From: Thalassobellus citreus
GTDB lineage: Bacteria > Bacteroidota > Bacteroidia > Flavobacteriales > Flavobacteriaceae
DNA: 64,000 bases
Direction: 5' to 3'
NCBI RefSeq assembly: GCF_044385915.1
Contig: NZ_JBISCC010000113.1
Location: forward strand, 1-64,000
The position numbers were made by a program, and so were the translations under genes. Shown piece by piece: positions 51,160 through 58,704 of the stretch; position 1 is the first letter of the stretch; each line of letters opens with the position of its first letter. Under the pieces are notes generated by a model. The model made no database searches. It was not told the origin of the DNA and was given only the letters and a program-made list of their open reading frames with translations.

Positions 51160-51738
51160 ATGGAAGCTTTAAAATTAAAAATATTTGATGTCTTGACTGA
51201 AAAAATAGCTGTTTCAGAATTTGAAAACTGGCTGTATAATTCAGAGGAATTTATGAATCAATTAAATTCAAATTCGTTTTATTTTGATGTCATTTCAATT
51301 AACTACAAAACTACATGTTGGTCTAAAAACTTAAATAAGTTAGCAATAGAAAACTATGATGAAGATTTTATCATTTTATATGAAATTGAAAAGAGTTGTT
51401 TAGAAATAATAGATTCTAAAAGAGCAAATGAAGTATATGAAATTTTATCAAAATTAATTTACAACTTCGACTACGATACTGATTATAATATTTTATGGAA
51501 ATTTTATGGTATTTATGAGTATTTCGAGTCATTTGAAGGAAGTATGTTCAATAAAAATAAATTACTAAATGAAGCGAAATTTTACACAAAACAAGTCATT
51601 GAATTAACTCAAAATTGCATAAACTTTGAAGAAACAAATAAGGCATTAATTAAAGACTTAAAACCCTATAAAATTATCCAAAAAATGAAAAATCAAGCAT
51701 TTAAAAACAAATTTCTTGCTTTTTTCAAAAAAATATAA
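51160..51738 (+). CDS. Hypothetical protein, WYL-operator controlled
   Basis: The 192-residue protein (EALKLKIFDVLTEKIAVSEFENWLYN...) is acidic, Tyr/Phe-rich and helical; the start resembles short immunity-type or DUF-type proteins but I recognise no family. The operator-promoter upstream is of the same type as those of rtcB2 and the tRNA loci, so it belongs to the same regulon. It may be a sensor or effector of the repair response. A promoter for leader B begins 48 bp after it. Confidence 0.65.
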   Translation: MEALKLKIFDVLTEKIAVSEFENWLYNSEEFMNQLNSNSFYFDVISINYKTTCWSKNLNKLAIENYDEDFIILYEIEKSCLEIIDSKRANEVYEILSKLIYNFDYDTDYNILWKFYGIYEYFESFEGSMFNKNKLLNEAKFYTKQVIELTQNCINFEETNKALIKDLKPYKIIQKMKNQAFKNKFLAFFKKI

Positions 51739-51785
51739 TACTTCGTATTATGGGTGCAATTTTTCAGAAAAAGAAAAAATAAATT

Positions 51786-51816
51786 TTGAAAAGTCAAAAA
51801 TAAAGTTAAATCTTTG
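51786..51816 (+). promoter_or_regulatory. Promoter for leader B and prfH operon
   Basis: TTG (51786-51788), about 18-20 bp, then TAAATCTTTG (51807-51816). The leader ORF starts 47 bp downstream. Confidence 0.6.
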
Positions 51817-51862
51817 CAACGCATTTCAACCAAAACAGATGTTGAATTAAAAATTAGAAACT

Positions 51863-51937
51863 ATGAGTTTATTTATAACATATCTAAATGATCCAAAAGG
51901 AATACCGCCTTTTGTGATGCTTCGTGATTATCGTTAG
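51863..51937 (+). CDS. Leader peptide B (24 codons) of prfH operon
   Basis: The frame starting MSLFITYLNDPKGIPPFVML and ending RDYR holds 14 different amino acids in 24 codons. The end codons ATG CTT CGT GAT form a segment complementary to the terminator 5' arm (ATCCGAAGCAAT, with one bulge). It ends 26 nt before the terminator. Its C-terminal LRD is shared with leader A2, and both pair with a CCGAAGC arm. Function as a translated attenuator is inferred. Confidence 0.65.
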   Translation: MSLFITYLNDPKGIPPFVMLRDYR

Positions 51938-51962
51938 ATAAACTTTTCAAATTTATAAATGA

Positions 51963-52000
51963 AAAATCCGAAGCAATTTAAAACTGTTTCGGATTTTTTG
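51963..52000 (+). terminator. Attenuator terminator before prfH
   Basis: AAATCCGAA-loop-TTCGGATTTTTT is a 9-bp stem with a T run, 118 bp upstream of the prfH start and after the leader ORF. With the antiterminator in leader B it forms a two-state switch. The 379-bp stretch 51739-52117 holds promoter, leader and terminator, and nothing else is seen. Confidence 0.8.
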
Positions 52001-52117
52001 TTTTCTACCGTTAACCATTCTGGTTAAAACATTCCCGAAATAGTAAAAATTTCAAGCTGAATTACATTTAGCACGCGAATAACGTGTACCTAAATGTGCT
52101 TCAAAATAACATTAAAA

Positions 52118-52813
52118 ATGAAAACTAAAATAATACAAATAACCTCTGGTCGAGGGCCAGCAGAATGTTGTTGGGTTGTTGCTCAAGTTCTAAAACATTT
52201 TTTAGAAGCTACAAAACACCATGGTATTGCTTATAAAATATTGCAAAGAGAAAAAGGCATTGAAAACATGACATTACAATCTGTTACTATTCAATTACAA
52301 GCAAAAACTCTGGATCAATTTTTAAGTCAATGGATTGGAACAATACAGTGGATAGGCATTTCAACCTTTAGACCACAACACAAGCGAAAAAACTGGTTTG
52401 TAGCTTTAAATGAAATTGAACAAAAACAACAATTTCAAATTCATGAAAAAGACATTGCATATCAAGCCACACGAAGTTCTGGACCTGGTGGCCAACATGT
52501 AAACAAAGTGAGTTCTGCTATTAGAGCTATTCATCTACCAACAAAAACACAAGTTTTGGTTATGGATAGTCGCTCGCAACATCAAAACAAAAAAATAGCT
52601 AAAATACGTTTACAAGAAAAAGTAAGCGAAATGCAATTGAAACTACTAAAATCGAACATTAAAAACCAATGGGCAAACCACTTAAACATAGAACGCGGCA
52701 ACCCTATACAAATTTTTAAAGGTTCAAATTTTAAAAAAAGCACCATTGTAAAAACGTATAAAAAACAACGCAAAGCATTGAAAAATGATTTGCAAAACGA
52801 ATTAAATTATTAA
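52118..52813 (+). CDS. prfH: Peptide chain release factor H, second copy
   Basis: The start at 52118 (MKTKIIQITSGRGPAECCWV) aligns with the copy at 7165, so an upstream in-frame ATG at 52094 is rejected. The 231-residue protein has GGQ at 124-126 (RSSGPGGQHVNKVSSAIR). The C terminus is longer and more basic than that of the island copy (TIVKTYKKQRKALKND). It follows the attenuator and is followed after 4 bp by a TPR gene, as at the island. Confidence 0.92.
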   Translation: MKTKIIQITSGRGPAECCWVVAQVLKHFLEATKHHGIAYKILQREKGIENMTLQSVTIQLQAKTLDQFLSQWIGTIQWIGISTFRPQHKRKNWFVALNEIEQKQQFQIHEKDIAYQATRSSGPGGQHVNKVSSAIRAIHLPTKTQVLVMDSRSQHQNKKIAKIRLQEKVSEMQLKLLKSNIKNQWANHLNIERGNPIQIFKGSNFKKSTIVKTYKKQRKALKNDLQNELNY

Positions 52814-52817
52814 ACCA

Positions 52818-53351
52818 ATGGATACAAATTTGTCAAATAATTATGTACTTAAAGCTATAGACGCCTATCCGTATGAATTAGAAGAAACCGTAGAAAATTT
52901 AAACTACGCCTTGTCTTACGAAGCTAATAACGCTTACGCATTGTATTTAATGGGTCGTATACAAGCTGAACAATTTGGCGATTACGAAACGGCAAAACAA
53001 TTTTATGCCGAATCACTAGCTAATAAAATGGATTTTCAAAAAGTATATCCTAAATACATTTTGGTATTAATATGGAATGAAGACTATATAGAAGCTCAAA
53101 AATTAATAGACTTTGCTTTTACCGTAAAAGGTTTAAACAAAGGTGAAGTTTGGTTAAAACAAGGGCAATTATTTGAAAATCGTCAAGATTATAAAAAAGC
53201 TATTAAAGCAATAAAACAAGCTAAACTATTTAGCTGTAATGATGATTTTACAAACTTTATTGATTGTGAAATGTCTAGAATTAAAAACAAAATAAAATCT
53301 AAAAAGACTAAAAAAGCCAAATGTAAAACGAAGAAAAAAAAAGAAAAATAA
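52818..53351 (+). CDS. TPR-repeat protein with Lys-rich tail, second copy
   Basis: The 177-residue protein aligns with 5928-6479: 'ENLNYALSYEANNAYALYLMGRIQAEQF', 'AKQFYAESLANKMDFQKVYPKYILVLIW' and 'YKKAIKAIKQAKLFSCNDDFTNF', ending in a Lys-rich tail. It starts 4 bp after prfH. Conservation of the prfH-TPR pair in two distant loci supports a joint function. Confidence 0.7.
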   Translation: MDTNLSNNYVLKAIDAYPYELEETVENLNYALSYEANNAYALYLMGRIQAEQFGDYETAKQFYAESLANKMDFQKVYPKYILVLIWNEDYIEAQKLIDFAFTVKGLNKGEVWLKQGQLFENRQDYKKAIKAIKQAKLFSCNDDFTNFIDCEMSRIKNKIKSKKTKKAKCKTKKKKEK

Positions 53352-53365
53352 AAAATAATTATTAC

Positions 53366-53401
53366 TACGCAAAAACATTGCGCAATAGAGTTAAATATTT
53401 G
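53366..53401 (+). promoter_or_regulatory. Operator-promoter module for second tRNA cluster
   Basis: TACGCAA-AAACA-TTGCGCA (53366-53384), 9 bp, AATATTTG (53394-53401), 15 bp after the TPR gene. It is followed by the conserved two-hairpin RNA and the tRNA cluster. Confidence 0.7.
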
Positions 53402-53417
53402 TAGAGTAATTAATAAG

Positions 53418-53479
53418 AAGTCTTTTGGAATCAGACTTTAAAAGGTAGTGCTCCGCCAGACACAGGAAGCTGGTGGAGC
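53418..53479 (+). ncRNA. Two-hairpin leader RNA, second copy
   Basis: AAGTCT-loop-AGACTT, then TAAAAGGTAGT and a 9-bp hairpin GCTCCGCCA/TGGTGGAGC with a 12-nt loop. Compared with 16449-16502 the stems keep pairing through T-G to T-A, G-C to G-T and G-C to A-T changes, while GTAGTG-Y-TCCGCC between them is conserved. Confidence 0.6.
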
Positions 53480-53507
53480 TTAATAAAAGTTCTTTAAATT
53501 ATTAAAC

Positions 53508-53590
53508 GGAAGCATTGAGCAATTGGTTGGCTCGCCTGACTGTAAATCAGGTCTTTATTAAGCATGTAGGTTCGAGTCCTACTGCTTCCA
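53508..53590 (+). tRNA. tRNA-Tyr(GTA), second locus
   Basis: Acceptor GGAAGCA/TGCTTCC with A73, anticodon arm CCTGA-CTGTAAA-TCAGG, class II variable arm, T arm GTAGG-TTCGAGT-CCTAC. Its D arm is identical to that of the island tRNA-Tyr. Normal gene order. Confidence 0.9.
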
Positions 53591-53591
53591 C

Positions 53592-53690
53592 ATCAAGCAA
53601 GTCTTGTTAAGTGTTTCAGTATAGCACTATTGTATACATCCTTGCCAATTGGCATAAGGATTTTATATCCAACTTGACTTGAAGGTTTTA
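53592..53690 (+). ncRNA. Structured spacer RNA between tRNA-Tyr and permuted tRNA
   Basis: TCAAG-CAAG near 53593 can pair with CTTGACTTGA near 53676-53685, enclosing a hairpin ATCCTTGCCA-ATT-GGCATAAGGAT (about 53638-53661). This looks like a long closed structure placed before the permuted tRNA halves. Function unknown. Confidence 0.4.
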
Positions 53691-53713
53691 AGATTATTTA
53701 ACCAAAAAAATAG

Positions 53714-53792
53714 TCATCATCTATCGGTCGTGGGTTCGAATCCCACTTCTGCAAATGCAGAATAGTTCAGTTTGGTTAGAACAATAGATTCA
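53714..53792 (+). tRNA. Circularly permuted tRNA (CAT anticodon, Met-like)
   Basis: The 3' half comes first: TCA then TCTAT (53720-53724), CGGTC, T arm GTGGG-TTCGAAT-CCCAC, acceptor TTCTGCA (53747-53753) and A73. After one more A comes the 5' half: acceptor TGCAGAA (53756-53762), T8, D stem GTTC/GAAC, anticodon stem ATAGA (53784-53788), then TTCA. Joining restores perfect acceptor (7 bp), D (4), anticodon (5) and T (5) stems and a loop TTCATCA. The word TCA occurs at both ends, so the exact joint is ambiguous. C37 is unusual for a CAU tRNA. Confidence 0.75.
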
Positions 53793-53873
53793 ATTTGTAG
53801 GTTCGAGTCCTACCAAGATCAAAGGATCTTGTGGCGAAACGGTAAACGCACTGTATTTAGGTTACAGCAATTG
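53791..53873 (+). tRNA. Circularly permuted tRNA-Leu(TAG)
   Basis: The 3' half comes first: CAATT (53791-53795), T, T arm GTAGG-TTCGAGT-CCTAC, acceptor CAAGATC (53814-53820) and A73. After AAG comes the 5' half: acceptor GATCTTG (53825-53831), a Leu-type D region (TGGCGAAACGGTAAACGC), anticodon arm CTGTA-TTTAGGT-TACAG, C, AATTG (53869-53873). AATTG and CAATT make a 5-bp variable arm, as expected for Leu, so the molecule is opened in the variable-arm loop. The 7-bp acceptor is perfect. It shares its first bases with the end of the preceding permuted tRNA. Confidence 0.7.
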
Positions 53874-53875
53874 AA

Positions 53876-53904
53876 ATGGACTTAAAATCCATCTTTAATC
53901 AAAG
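53876..53904 (+). ncRNA. Extra Leu(TAA)-like anticodon arm plus variable arm
   Basis: ATGGA-CTTAAAA-TCCAT has the loop of bacterial tRNA-Leu(TAA) and is followed by a class II variable-arm-like hairpin CTTT-AATC-AAAG. No D arm, T arm or acceptor follows. It may be a tRNA remnant or an alternative part of the permuted Leu. Confidence 0.5.
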
Positions 53905-54294
53905 AAGGTTAACTTTTAAAATAGACCACCAAGTGCGTCACACTTTAAATGGCAAAAACAAAGTGAACTAAAACTAGCAAAGGCAATTTATTGCTTAAGC
54001 AGTCCAGAAAACACCTTGACATACACAGGTATTAAAAGTTGTTTTAGGTTTTCTTTTTAAAGATTCATTATTCAGTAAGTGATTCTGCAAATAAGCAGTT
54101 TTAAAATTGATTAATCATCTACAAAACAAGACTTAAAAACACTTAAAATCAGTTGTATGTCCGTCGTTAGAAAGATGGTTTTCTTTTGCTTTGTTTTAAT
54201 AACAAATAGCCATTCTCAAAAAGAGGATTCTATTATAAATGTTTAACAGTTCTGAAGTAAGAAGTAAAAACAAAAGAACAAAAAATTAGAAATC
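53905..54294 (+). other. Gene-free stretch with small hairpins before slipin gene
   Basis: Small hairpins include AAGTG-CGTCA-CACTT (about 53930-53945) and GCAA-TTTA-TTGC. A 29-codon frame at 54157-54246 begins like a signal peptide (MSVVRKMVFFCFVLITNSHS) and may be a gene remnant. No further T-arm signature is present. Confidence 0.35.
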
Positions 54295-55395
54295 ATGAAA
54301 AGAGTAAGAATTCATGCAGGTATTGTAGGTTTAGTGTTTAAAAACGGTAATTATGCACGCGTAATTACAGAAGGAAAGCACTGGATAAACTTTAGAGAGC
54401 AAGTTATAAAATACGATTTAACTCAAACTTTCAACGCACCAAAAGCATTAGAAATCTTACTTAAAGATCAAGCTTTGGCAGACATGTTAACGGTTATAGA
54501 AGTAAAGGATAATGAGATTGTTTTAGTTTACGAAAACAAAAATTTCAAACGTGTATTAACCGCAGGTCGTTATACCTTTTGGAATAACTTGATCGATTAT
54601 AAATTTGTAACTGCAGATTTGAGTAAAATCAAAATCTCGGAAGATATAAACAAAACCTTGTTTAGCAATGCACAATTACGCCCATACATTCGTGCATTTG
54701 AAGTTGCAGCTTACGAAAAAGCAGTTTTAATTATTGACGATGTGTTTGTTAAAACCCTTGAACATGGCACATACCATTTCTGGAGAAACGAGCAAACCAT
54801 TAAAATCGCAAAAGCAGATATGCGTCAGTTGCAATTAGAAATCGCTGGTCAAGAATTATTAACTAAAGACAAAGCAACCGTTCGTATTAACTTTTATGCA
54901 CAATATAAAGTCACAGCAATCGAAACTGCTTTAATGCGTAACAAAGAATACGAAAAGCAATTGTACATTACATTACAATTGGCATTACGCGCATTTATTG
55001 GAGCTTACTCTTTAGATGAATTGTTAGAGCAAAAGGAAACAATTGCCGAAGCCGTTTTAAAAGATGTAAAAACACAAGCCAATAAATTAGGTGTCGATGT
55101 GTTACATGCAGGCATTAGAGATGTCATTTTGCCAGGCGATATGAAAGATATCATGAACCAGGTTTTAATTGCATACAAAAAAGCGCAAGCCAATGTAGTA
55201 ACAAGACGTGAAGAAACAGCCTCCACTAGAAGCTTGTTAAATACCGCGAAATTAATGGAAGACAACACCATGTTGTTCAAATTAAAAGAAATGGAATATG
55301 TTGAGAAAATAGCCGATAAAATTGGCGAGATTACAGTTGCAGGAAACGGCAACGTCATCGAACAATTAAAAGATATATTCTCTGTAAATAAGTAA
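54295..55395 (+). CDS. Slipin-family SPFH protein
   Basis: The 366-residue protein has two preceding repeats of a 'G-x-Y-x-R-V-I/L-T-x-G-x-H/Y-x-F/W' unit (residues about 10-90) and then an SPFH domain (EVAAYEKAVLIIDDVFVKTLEHGTYHFWRNEQ ... LELTKDKATVRINFYAQYKV), with a short coiled coil at the end. No membrane helix is seen at the N terminus. Slipins beside RtcB recur in predicted RNA-repair systems. It lies between the permuted tRNAs and RtcB2. Confidence 0.88.
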   Translation: MKRVRIHAGIVGLVFKNGNYARVITEGKHWINFREQVIKYDLTQTFNAPKALEILLKDQALADMLTVIEVKDNEIVLVYENKNFKRVLTAGRYTFWNNLIDYKFVTADLSKIKISEDINKTLFSNAQLRPYIRAFEVAAYEKAVLIIDDVFVKTLEHGTYHFWRNEQTIKIAKADMRQLQLEIAGQELLTKDKATVRINFYAQYKVTAIETALMRNKEYEKQLYITLQLALRAFIGAYSLDELLEQKETIAEAVLKDVKTQANKLGVDVLHAGIRDVILPGDMKDIMNQVLIAYKKAQANVVTRREETASTRSLLNTAKLMEDNTMLFKLKEMEYVEKIADKIGEITVAGNGNVIEQLKDIFSVNK

Positions 55396-55500
55396 GGCTA
55401 TGGCGTACCCCAAACCAGAAAAAGGTTTGGGTCGCGCTTTCCGCTATATCTTTTGCAAAAAAAGCAAAAGGATGCCGCATCAATCGCTTACGCAGGCATA
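55386..55500. repeat. Dispersed intergenic repeat, copy 2
   Basis: ACCCCAAACC-AGAAAAAGGTTTGGGT makes a hairpin, and GCAAAAGGATGCCGC-TCAATCGCTTACGC relates to the element at 32886. It fills the gap between the slipin and rtcB2 promoters. Confidence 0.6.
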
Positions 55501-55574
55501 CTTGCTTTCTATTTGCGTCATTCTAAACGTGTTTTAGAATCACATAAATATATTATTTTAAAAGAAAAAACAAC

Positions 55575-55610
55575 TACGCAAAACTATTGCGCAATATACT
55601 ATAATATTTG
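55575..55610 (+). promoter_or_regulatory. Operator-promoter module of second rtcB2
   Basis: TACGCAA-AACTA-TTGCGCA (55575-55593), 9 bp, AATATTTG (55603-55610), 24 bp before the rtcB2 start. Confidence 0.7.
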
Positions 55611-55634
55611 TAGTGTAATTAAAAAACAAGAACA

Positions 55635-57044
55635 ATGTCAACAGAAACAAAAGTAACAGGATATACATTAAAAGCATTAGGCTTTAAACAAGGAAAATGG
55701 ATGAAAGAAGCCATAAATTATATTAACGAAAACAAATTAGAAGGAGACACTATGGAAACATATTTAGAGCAATTTAAATTGCCAGATCCTATTGGTTTGC
55801 ATGAAAAACCATTAGAGTTTTCTATAAATATTAAAGCAGAAAATGATGAGGAGAAGGACAATGTCTCTAAAGTAATAAACTCCATGGAAACCTTAATGAA
55901 AACGCCAACATTAGTTGCTGGAGCTATCATGCCAGATGCTTGTCCAGCAGGACCAGACGGAACCATTCCTGTTGGCGGTGTGGCAGTTGCAAAAAACGCC
56001 ATTCATCCAGGTATGCATAGTGCAGATATTTGTTGCTCAGTCATGTTAACCGATTTTGGCAAAACAGACCCAAAAGACATTTTAGATGCTGCACATGCCA
56101 ATACACATTTTGGTCCAGGAGGACGCGATAGAGATTCGCAATTTAGATTTCCTAAAGAATTATTAGAAGCATTTGAAGCGAACTACTTTTTAAACGATGG
56201 TAACATGCTACAAATAGCAAGATCTCATTTCGGAACACAAGGCGATGGCAATCATTTCCTGTTTGTCGGAACCTCTAAAAAAACAGGGAACACAATGATG
56301 GTTACCCATCACGGATCTAGAGGTCCTGGTGCTAAATTGTACACAAAAGGCATGAAAGTAGCAGAACGTTTTAGACGCGATTTATCGCCAGATACTAAAA
56401 AAGAAAATGCGTGGATTCCTTTTAAAACTGATGAAGGTCAAGCCTACTGGGATGCATTGCAAACTATAAGAAATTGGACAAAAGCTAATCATGAAGTCAT
56501 TCATAATTCGGTAGCCGAAACCTTAGAAATTGCTATTGAAAACCGATACTGGAACGAACACAACTTCGTTTTTAAAGATAACGATTTGTTTTACCATGCC
56601 AAAGGAGCAACACCTTTAGACGCCAAGTTTATGCCAGATATTACAGGCCCTAGATTAATTCCGTTAAACATGAGCGAACCTGTTTTAATTGTTGAAGGCA
56701 CAACTACTAAAACCAATTTAGGTTTTGCTCCTCATGGTGCGGGTAGAAATATTAGTAGAACGCAACATAGAAAAAGCAAAACAGGAACTATTATGCAGAT
56801 TTTTAAGGAAGAAACCAGAGGTTTAGATGTTCGGTTTTTCTCAAAAGAAATTGATATTACCGAGTTACCAAGCGCCTACAAAAATGCAAAAGCCGTAAGA
56901 GCACAAATGGACGAATACGGTTTAGGTAAGGTTATTGATGAGGTTATGCCTTATGGCTGTATTATGGCTGGAGATTTTCAGAAAAATGCACCTTGGAAGA
57001 TTCGAAGAGATAAGAAACGAGCAAGAAATAAAAACAGATCTTAG
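55635..57044 (+). CDS. rtcB2: RtcB2-type RNA ligase, second copy
   Basis: The 469-residue protein aligns with 15033-16430 over its length: PDACPAGPDGTIPVGG, SADICC, GDGNHFLF, THHGSRGPG, WNEHNF and FAPHGAGRN with the guanylation His. The C terminus is basic (RDKKRARNKNRS). It has its own WYL-type operator-promoter. Because the permuted tRNAs lie 1.8 kb upstream in the same locus, it is the obvious candidate to join their halves, as archaeal RtcB does for spliced tRNAs. Confidence 0.93.
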   Translation: MSTETKVTGYTLKALGFKQGKWMKEAINYINENKLEGDTMETYLEQFKLPDPIGLHEKPLEFSINIKAENDEEKDNVSKVINSMETLMKTPTLVAGAIMPDACPAGPDGTIPVGGVAVAKNAIHPGMHSADICCSVMLTDFGKTDPKDILDAAHANTHFGPGGRDRDSQFRFPKELLEAFEANYFLNDGNMLQIARSHFGTQGDGNHFLFVGTSKKTGNTMMVTHHGSRGPGAKLYTKGMKVAERFRRDLSPDTKKENAWIPFKTDEGQAYWDALQTIRNWTKANHEVIHNSVAETLEIAIENRYWNEHNFVFKDNDLFYHAKGATPLDAKFMPDITGPRLIPLNMSEPVLIVEGTTTKTNLGFAPHGAGRNISRTQHRKSKTGTIMQIFKEETRGLDVRFFSKEIDITELPSAYKNAKAVRAQMDEYGLGKVIDEVMPYGCIMAGDFQKNAPWKIRRDKKRARNKNRS

Positions 57045-57088
57045 AAAGGGAGAAAGTGGATTGACTTTAGTTGGTCTACTTTTTTACT

Positions 57089-57538
57089 TTATAATACTTC
57101 CTTTACTTTAAACTCATTCTCTCTAAAAGCAATAATGTCTTCAACCACTTTACCCATCAACAATTTTCCAATGGGTGTATTAGATGAAATTGCGTAGAAC
57201 ACCTCATTATTTACTTTCAATTCGCCAGTACTTATAGCAATAAAATAATTTGCTTGTGTTGTATAAACCACACTTCCCAAACCAATGCATTTAGAAGTTT
57301 TAGAAATATCTACTTTAGAAAGCATTTCTTTTGTTTTCTGAATTTCGGCAAGTTGATTACCTGCTTTTTCGCGTTCTAATTGCAACATGGCGCGCCCAGT
57401 TTCATGCTTATCGCCTGCGCTACTTTTTGTTTCTGATGTGAGTGATTTTTGAATATTGTTTATCGTGTTTTGAATGATTTGAAATCGGTTATCGATAAAT
57501 TCTAAACACTGATTGTATAGTTCTTCTTTTATACTCAT
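57089..57538 (-). CDS. GreA/GreB-like coiled-coil protein
   Basis: The 149-residue protein has an N-terminal coiled coil and a C-terminal 'GLGSVVYTTQANYFIAISTGELKVNNEVFYAISSNTPIGKLLMGK', close to the FKBP-like domain of transcript cleavage factors (the 'SPIGKALLGK' end). Acidic tip residues of GreA are unclear. It may bind the RNA polymerase secondary channel. It lies 27 bp after a FAD oxidoreductase gene. Confidence 0.65.
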   Translation of the reverse strand: MSIKEELYNQCLEFIDNRFQIIQNTINNIQKSLTSETKSSAGDKHETGRAMLQLEREKAGNQLAEIQKTKEMLSKVDISKTSKCIGLGSVVYTTQANYFIAISTGELKVNNEVFYAISSNTPIGKLLMGKVVEDIIAFRENEFKVKEVL

Positions 57539-57565
57539 ACTTTATCTACTAAAATAGATTGCTAT

Positions 57566-58684
57566 CTACGCAGGAATTAGTTCTGCTAATTCTTTCCCTA
57601 TTAAACTCCCTATTGCAACTCCCATACCACCAAGTCGTACACCACAAAACACATGATTAGACACCTGTTTTACAATGGCTTTTTTTTGATTTCCAACACC
57701 CATGATGCCACTCCATCGATAATCTATTTCAAAAGGAGTTTCTGGCAATATAGTTGTTTTTAAAAGTGTTTCTAACTTATTTTGAATTAATGCTGTTTGA
57801 TTTAACTCAGTTGTTTCCTCTCCTTTAAAATCTAAGTTTCTGCCGCCACCTAAAAGGATTCTATCGTCAATATTTCTAAAGTAATAATAGCCTTTATCTA
57901 AGTGAAATGTGCCTTTTACATGTAAATTTTTAATAGGTTTAGTTATAAGAACCTGTGATCGTGCTGGTTTTACATTTTCTAGTAAAAGCTGCGATGCAAA
58001 TCCGTTGGTTGCAATACATAACTTTGAGGTTGAAAACTCAAACTGATTGGTTTTTATCTTTACAGAATTAGCAGCTTCTGAAAAATGTTCAACTTCAATA
58101 TTATTTAAAATTTTAATGCCTTTTGTTTGCACTTTTAGAAGCAATGCTTCCATCATTTTTCCTGTATCTAATTGTCCTTCAAACTGATTAAAAATATACT
58201 GATCTTTTATATTTTTAAACTGAAACCTGTTGGCTTTTAAACTAAAAACGGCGTCCTTAAAAATAGGATTTAGCAACTTGTTTATGCTTTCTATTTGAGA
58301 TAAACAGGTATCAAAAAGGGTAGTATCTAAATTATTAAACAATTCATAACCGCCATTATTTTGATAATTAATGGCTTCATCTCCTAAAGTTTCTCTTAAT
58401 AGTTTTAAACCATTTACGCGTTTTTCTACGAGCTGAATGACTTCTTCTTCGGAATGTGATTTTAAATCGTCTAATATTTCGCTTAGACTTCCAAAACATG
58501 CAAATCCCGCATTCTTTGTACTTGCGCCTTGCGGCAATGTTCCTTTTTCTAATATGATGATTTTAGCTTTGGGAAAACGCGTTTTAAGTTGTAATGCACA
58601 ATTAAGGCCTACAATACCACTGCCAACTATAGTATAATCTACATTTGTTAGCCAACTTTTTATTTCCCAATAAGAAAGATTCAT
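57566..58684 (-). CDS. FAD-dependent oxidoreductase (DAO family)
   Basis: The 372-residue protein has the Rossmann FAD motif 'YTIVGSGIVGLNCALQLKTRFPKAKIIILEKG', 'GASTKNAGFACFG' and C-terminal 'GVRLGGMGVAIGSLIGKELAEL', as in glycine/D-amino-acid oxidases. The substrate is unknown. It lies upstream of the GreA-like gene on the same strand. Confidence 0.88.
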   Translation of the reverse strand: MNLSYWEIKSWLTNVDYTIVGSGIVGLNCALQLKTRFPKAKIIILEKGTLPQGASTKNAGFACFGSLSEILDDLKSHSEEEVIQLVEKRVNGLKLLRETLGDEAINYQNNGGYELFNNLDTTLFDTCLSQIESINKLLNPIFKDAVFSLKANRFQFKNIKDQYIFNQFEGQLDTGKMMEALLLKVQTKGIKILNNIEVEHFSEAANSVKIKTNQFEFSTSKLCIATNGFASQLLLENVKPARSQVLITKPIKNLHVKGTFHLDKGYYYFRNIDDRILLGGGRNLDFKGEETTELNQTALIQNKLETLLKTTILPETPFEIDYRWSGIMGVGNQKKAIVKQVSNHVFCGVRLGGMGVAIGSLIGKELAELIPA

Positions 58685-58704
58685 CTAGCTAATTTACAGT
58701 TTTA

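Noticed and set aside
53690..53904. Permuted tRNA halves as ordinary tandem tRNAs
   Set aside because: Reading each T arm with the preceding 5' half gives non-pairing acceptors (TGCAGAA with CAAGATC), whereas each 3' half pairs perfectly with the 5' half that follows it.
54157..54246. 29-codon frame with signal-peptide-like start as a gene
   Set aside because: It stops immediately after the hydrophobic part and has no homology I can see; kept only as a possible remnant.
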